DNA from: Pseudomonas gessardii
Lineage (GTDB): Bacteria > Pseudomonadota > Gammaproteobacteria > Pseudomonadales > Pseudomonadaceae
NCBI RefSeq assembly: GCF_001983165.1
Contig: NZ_MNPU01000036.1
Location: forward strand, 1 to 62,578
Direction: 5' to 3'
DNA: 62,578 bases
Part shown: positions 59,559-62,578 of the stretch, piece after piece
Position numbering within the stretch: position 1 is the stretch's first letter
How the letters are laid out: each line of letters opens with the position of its first letter
The notes under the pieces: model-generated
The model's input: only the letters and a program-made list of their open reading frames with translations
Database searches by the model: none
What the model was told of the DNA's origin: nothing
Position numbers and translations under genes: made by a program

Positions 59559-60293
59559 ATGAAGCTTCACATACTGTCTGATTTACATTGTGAGTTCGCC
59601 GATTTCGTCCCCCCTGTGGTGGACTGTGACGTGGTCGTATTAGCCGGCGACATCCACGTGAAGTCCAGGGGGGCCAGATGGGCCAGCCTGGCCTTCAGCA
59701 CGCCTGTCGTCTACGCCATGGGCAATCATGAGCACTACAGCGGGAATATAGATCGAACTCACAGCAAGCTGCTTGACGCTGCTGAGGCGCACGTCCACGT
59801 CTTGGAAAATCAGGTTTTAGAGTACGGTGATGTGCAGTTTCTCTGTGCTACGGCTTGGACAAGCCTGGCCGCGACCGGAGACCCAGTAGCTGCTTCTTGG
59901 TGTGCTCGTGACTCACTGAATGACTTTCGCGCTATCCGTGTCGGTGAACAGTATCGGCGTTTGCGCCCTGACGACCTGATCGCGAGAAATCGAGAGACGA
60001 AGGAGTGGTTAGAGGCTCAGCTGTCTCTGCCATTCAACGGTAAACGTGTAGTTGTGACTCACCATCCGCCTCTTATGAAGTTCGTGAGTGACCAAGGAGC
60101 CGATCCTCACTTGCGAGCAGCCTATGGAAACAATTGGGATGGCCTGATGGATTTCAAGATCGATCTATGGATCTTTGGCCATACCCACGAAGCTGTGGAT
60201 GAGGTTGTTAATGGCGTCCGGTTTGTGAGTAATCCTCGTGGTTATCCCACCGAAGAAACTGGCTTTCGGCCAGACCTAGTTGTCAGTGTATGA
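59559..60293 (+). CDS. Calcineurin-like metallophosphoesterase
   Basis: The 244-aa protein has the metallophosphoesterase signature: DLHCEF at the N-terminus (LSDLH), GDIH in VVLAGDIHVKS, GNHEHY, VTHHPP and GHTHE. These provide the metal ligands of a two-metal site. No signal peptide is seen. Substrate unknown; members act on nucleotides, DNA or phosphoproteins. It is not TatD-like. It begins the right-hand cluster of island cargo and is divergent from the two-HTH regulator, with which it may share a control region. Confidence 0.85.
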   Translation: MKLHILSDLHCEFADFVPPVVDCDVVVLAGDIHVKSRGARWASLAFSTPVVYAMGNHEHYSGNIDRTHSKLLDAAEAHVHVLENQVLEYGDVQFLCATAWTSLAATGDPVAASWCARDSLNDFRAIRVGEQYRRLRPDDLIARNRETKEWLEAQLSLPFNGKRVVVTHHPPLMKFVSDQGADPHLRAAYGNNWDGLMDFKIDLWIFGHTHEAVDEVVNGVRFVSNPRGYPTEETGFRPDLVVSV

Positions 60294-60368
60294 AGACTGA
60301 TTGGGCTGCCGTCGTTTAGCTTTTTCAGTAAGTGAGTAGGTTTCAAATTAGAACGTGATGGAGAATCC

Positions 60369-60686
60369 ATGAGTTGTCTGAATTCCCAGGACTGGACAGC
60401 TGAGGGCGGAATACGACTGCCCAGTCTGGTGTCAGCTAAGTTGGCGATTGCGCAGGCCCATGATTGGGGGGCACTAGTGGACGCGTACCTGGTAGATGCA
60501 GCTGAAGTTGGCGATCGTTTCGTTGCGTATGTGTATGGCGATCTTTCAGGGCAACTGGTTGATGGGATGACAATTGTCACACCCCCTAGTGAGGTGATAG
60601 CAGAGGTCGAAGGCATGGCGTTATTGCGGACAGTGTCAGGCAACGATCATTACGTCATGGTCAGCCGATTGCCTGCCGCCGCTTGA
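60369..60686 (+). CDS. Hypothetical protein, 105 aa
   Basis: The start follows GATGGAGAATCC. The protein has a helical first half with basic/aromatic residues (SCLNSQDWTAEGGIRLPSLVSAKLA) and a beta-rich second half (DRFVAYVYGDLSGQLVDGMTIVTPPSEVIAEVEGMALLRTVSG). It contains no Cys pair, membrane helix or known motif. It lies 75 bp after the metallophosphoesterase. Function unknown. Confidence 0.55.
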   Translation: MSCLNSQDWTAEGGIRLPSLVSAKLAIAQAHDWGALVDAYLVDAAEVGDRFVAYVYGDLSGQLVDGMTIVTPPSEVIAEVEGMALLRTVSGNDHYVMVSRLPAAA

Positions 60687-60783
60687 GTGCCCCCGCGTTG
60701 TCGAGGCCGCTGTCTCAGCCTGCTTCATTGGGCCCACCGTCATCTAATCCATTAATAGTTAATGTGTGTTTAAGGGAAGAAGC

Positions 60784-61281
60784 ATGTCCGAGTTAAAGAA
60801 GCTGACATTGACTGTTAAGAACTATGATGCTCAAGCGAGCGGTGATCTAGACGCTCTCTATCGACGTGTTAGATATGAAGATGAGCACGGCGCTACTCTC
60901 TATTTCAAAGAGGTTGTGATGCTGAAGTACCTTGTGAAGCATGGTGCTTTGGCGACTGATGTTCCGCGAACTTGGTACTATAAGCATGCCTCAAAGAAAT
61001 CGATAATTGTTGTCGCTTTTGAGAAGGCTGGTGGGAAAGTTGAGTGCGACTTGGATGATCTGCGAATTATTGCAAGGTCGACTTTGGTAAAGGGTGTGGT
61101 TATTTCGCTAGCAGCGGTTCCAGCTGGGATTATTGCTGCAACGGCAACCTTTGGAGTTGGGCTTGTCATTATTCCTATGTTTTTGTGGTATGGGTACAGG
61201 AACGTCTTCAAGCTTCCGAAAATGCTGGGTCGAAAAACGCTGGTGGATGAATTTTCAAAATTTGGCGTTACTCTTCGGTAG
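60784..61281 (+). CDS. Unknown protein with a C-terminal membrane hairpin
   Basis: The 165-aa protein starts at 60784 after AAGGGAAGAAGC. The first two thirds are soluble and charged (LTVKNYDAQASGDLDALYRRVRYEDEHG). A hydrophobic region follows (about 108-145: VVISLAAVPAGIIAATATFGVGLVIIPMFLWYG), long enough for two membrane passes, then a basic tail (KLPKMLGRKTLVDEF). GC content is low for the host. The layout is like small membrane effectors in islands, but no motif supports this. Confidence 0.55.
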   Translation: MSELKKLTLTVKNYDAQASGDLDALYRRVRYEDEHGATLYFKEVVMLKYLVKHGALATDVPRTWYYKHASKKSIIVVAFEKAGGKVECDLDDLRIIARSTLVKGVVISLAAVPAGIIAATATFGVGLVIIPMFLWYGYRNVFKLPKMLGRKTLVDEFSKFGVTLR

Positions 61282-61362
61282 CTTGGTTTTTTAGTTGTTG
61301 AACTTGATTCTCGTTAGAGTGGCTGGCTGTCTTGCGAACGCTGAACAGCGAAGGAAACTCAG

Positions 61363-61992
61363 ATGAAGACCAATGCCGTTATCTTTGACGCCTTCGGAAC
61401 GCTGGTCGAGATACAGCAGCCGACACATCCGTTTCGACAGTTGCTGCGAGAAGGGCGACGCCAAGGCCGCTTGCCTCGCGCTGATGACATTCGAATGATC
61501 ATGACCCGTTGCCTTTCTCTAAGAGAGGCTGCGCTGTCCTTTGGTATCAAGATCTCGCCCTCCCAACTCGCATTTCTTGATCAATGCTTGGAGGAAGAGC
61601 TGGCAAGCATTCAGCCTTATCCAGACGCGGTTGAGGCCGTTGGGCTACTGCAAGCTGCAGGGGTGAGACTGGCCGTATGTTCAAACCTGGCAATGGCCTA
61701 CGGCCCCGTAGTGGAAAGGATTTTCCCGCACCTTGGGGCCTATGGTTTCAGCTATCGCATTGGTGTTATGAAACCGCATGCCGCCATCTACCAGCAAACC
61801 TGCGATCTGCTTAATGTCTGGCCAGAAAATGAGCTCAGTGGTCAGAGGCGGATCGTCATGATTGGCGACTCAGAAAGGTGTGATCGGGATGGGCCTGGCC
61901 AGGTTGGTATCAAGGGTTACCTGTTGCGCAGGAATGGAGACGGGGCTTCCAATCTTTCCCACTTTTCACGATCAGTGCTGAGTGATAGGTAG
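61363..61992 (+). CDS. HAD-family hydrolase
   Basis: The 209-aa protein has haloacid-dehalogenase-like motifs: I as FDAFGTL with Asp9 nucleophile, II as CSNLA, III as Lys in MKPHAAIYQ and IV as IGDSERCDRDGP. The cap region is helical (about 20-85). It is likely a small-molecule phosphatase. Good Shine-Dalgarno AAGGAA. The short first motif (DAFG) is common in dehalogenase-type members. Substrate unknown; it may be island cargo of a metabolic kind. Confidence 0.85.
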   Translation: MKTNAVIFDAFGTLVEIQQPTHPFRQLLREGRRQGRLPRADDIRMIMTRCLSLREAALSFGIKISPSQLAFLDQCLEEELASIQPYPDAVEAVGLLQAAGVRLAVCSNLAMAYGPVVERIFPHLGAYGFSYRIGVMKPHAAIYQQTCDLLNVWPENELSGQRRIVMIGDSERCDRDGPGQVGIKGYLLRRNGDGASNLSHFSRSVLSDR

Positions 61993-62126
61993 CTGCGAGC
62001 AGATCTTCAATTCGATGGTAAGCGTTGCGTCTGAGCTAAAGGGCCGCGCCACGAGGTGGCCCTGCCGGGATGCCCCCTGCACAGAGTACGAGGGGCGACC
62101 AGACCAGTATCACCAGAGGGTGAAGC

Positions 62127-62393
62127 ATGAATGAGCTTAGGATTGTCGGGCGATGTGTTCGCTCCCCGATTGGCTGCTGGAGTGCTAGGCATCGCTGTTT
62201 TCAGACGCGTTACGAGCAGGTCTTCTCAATCGCACTTGAAGTGTTTGGAAGCCGAAAGAAGGCGCAGCGATGGCTTGTAAGATCTGTAGCAGGTGTAGGC
62301 CGTCAGACACCCTGCAGGGTGCTGTGCACACCTATGGGATTCACAATTATCCATGACGAGATTATGCGGCTTGATCACGGCATACGTGCCTAA
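62127..62393 (+). CDS. Xre/MbcA/ParS toxin-binding (DUF2384) antitoxin-like protein
   Basis: The 88-aa protein's second half has the DUF2384 pattern: ALEVFGSRKKAQRWLV, then GRQTPCRVLCTPMGFTIIHDEIMRLDHGI, matching the usual xLGGxTPLELLxTxxGxxxVxxxLxxIxxG. The first 30 residues lack the HTH found in full-length Xre antitoxins and are Cys/Arg-rich, so the N-terminus may be degenerate or the gene an HTH-less form. RES-domain toxins normally follow such genes; none is here, because an IS5-like element starts 60 bp later. Confidence 0.6.
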   Translation: MNELRIVGRCVRSPIGCWSARHRCFQTRYEQVFSIALEVFGSRKKAQRWLVRSVAGVGRQTPCRVLCTPMGFTIIHDEIMRLDHGIRA

Positions 62394-62454
62394 TCCCATT
62401 TAGCCAGTCATTTGGCAGGGAGAGCAAGGCTCGTAATAAAGCTTATTGCTACTA

Positions 62455-62578
62455 GGCTCTGTACGTAAACCCAAGAAATACGATTTTCTGTAAAATACAC
62501 CGCCATTAAAGCCAGGAGGCCAAGATGGCAAAGCGGTATGAACTCCCCGACGCAGCCTGGGATCTGGTTGCAGATATC
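62455..62578 (+). mobile_element. IS5-family element, left end and transposase start
   Basis: A transposase frame starts at 62525 after a strong AGGAGG and reads MAKRYELPDAAWDLVADI to the edge, the typical IS5-type transposase N-terminus of Pseudomonas. A sequence likely to be the terminal repeat starts at 62455 (GGCTCTGTACGTAAAC), directly after CTA. The rest is outside the window, so the class and target duplication cannot be checked. Confidence 0.75.

Larger units (their letters stand above)
44977..62578. mobile_element. Genomic island inserted in hrpB (right end outside window)
   Basis: From the hrpB breakpoint to the edge, codon use is less GC-biased, REP elements are absent, most genes are unknown or defence-like, and a second complete hrpB is present. 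No integrase, transposase or relaxase gene of the island is in view, except the IS5-like start at the right edge. The matching native hrpB 3' part is not in the window and should lie beyond the right end. The left end begins TGTTTTGCC if the ambiguous T at 44976 belongs to the island. Confidence 0.8.

Noticed and set aside
59559..60293. The metallophosphoesterase as the missing QatD
   Set aside because: Its DxH, GDxH and GNHE motifs are those of calcineurin-like phosphoesterases, not of TatD hydrolases, and it lies 5 kb from qatC.
44977..62578. A tRNA-based attachment site for the island
   Set aside because: No tRNA gene or fragment was seen at the left boundary; the boundary is in hrpB coding sequence.

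Overview
The window is chromosomal DNA of a Pseudomonas, most likely of the P. fluorescens group. The evidence is GC-rich codon use, the conserved order proA-nadD-rsfS-rlmH-mrdA-rodA-mltB-rlpA-dacA-ybeD-lipB-lipA, a family of about 90 bp REP palindrome pairs (core GGGAGCTGGCTTGCC) between core genes, and Pseudomonas versions of holA-lptE-leuS, lnt-corC-ybeY-phoH-miaB, hemL, thiE, thiD and amn. No rRNA, tRNA or CRISPR array was seen.

Region 1 (1-3776) is an AT-rich mobilizable element. It carries a large serine recombinase, a MobC-like accessory protein, a relaxase and a small unknown gene. It has cut the DNA-3-methyladenine glycosylase gene mpg, so only the 5' half remains at 3767-4093. The relaxase is itself cut at position ~120 by the end of another insertion sequence, which shows as four 22-24 bp direct repeats.

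Region 2 (4.2-44.5 kb) is core genome. A cell-elongation and envelope block (RodA/PBP2, MltB, RlpA, PBP5) is linked to NAD synthesis, ribosome silencing and rRNA methylation (NadD, RsfS, RlmH) and lipoate synthesis (LipB, LipA). Next come an LD-carboxypeptidase, a lytic transglycosylase, arfA with its built-in hairpin, holA-lptE-leuS and lnt-corC-ybeY-phoH-miaB. These are followed by hemL, thiE/thiD, a 7TMR-DISM hybrid histidine kinase, an AidB-type acyl-CoA dehydrogenase, amn, rluE, an Lrp regulator, a candidate small RNA and a cation efflux protein.

Region 3 (about 44977 to the right edge) is a genomic island of at least 17.6 kb. It splits the native helicase gene hrpB exactly after the DEFH box (residue 127) and brings its own complete, diverged hrpB (54572-57094). 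Its cargo looks like a defence island: a proteasome/HslV-like Ntn hydrolase with Thr1, Asp17 and a GSGG motif; a two-TM GAF-like protein overlapping a 71-aa gene; a Ser/Thr kinase translationally coupled to a small unknown protein; and a Qat-type operon (KAP ATPase QatA, proline-rich QatB, QueC-like QatC). The usual TatD nuclease gene (qatD) is absent and hrpB stands in its place. Further right are a TM-anchored unknown, a decayed gene, a two-HTH regulator, a metallophosphoesterase, small unknowns, a HAD hydrolase, an Xre/MbcA/ParS-type antitoxin-like gene and the start of an IS5-like transposase at the very edge. No REP elements occur in regions 1 or 3, which supports their foreign origin.

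The best candidates for undescribed biology are the HslV-like hydrolase, the kinase pair, the Qat operon lacking qatD, and the way the island replaces the helicase gene it destroys. All calls rest on reading the sequence; no database search was possible.
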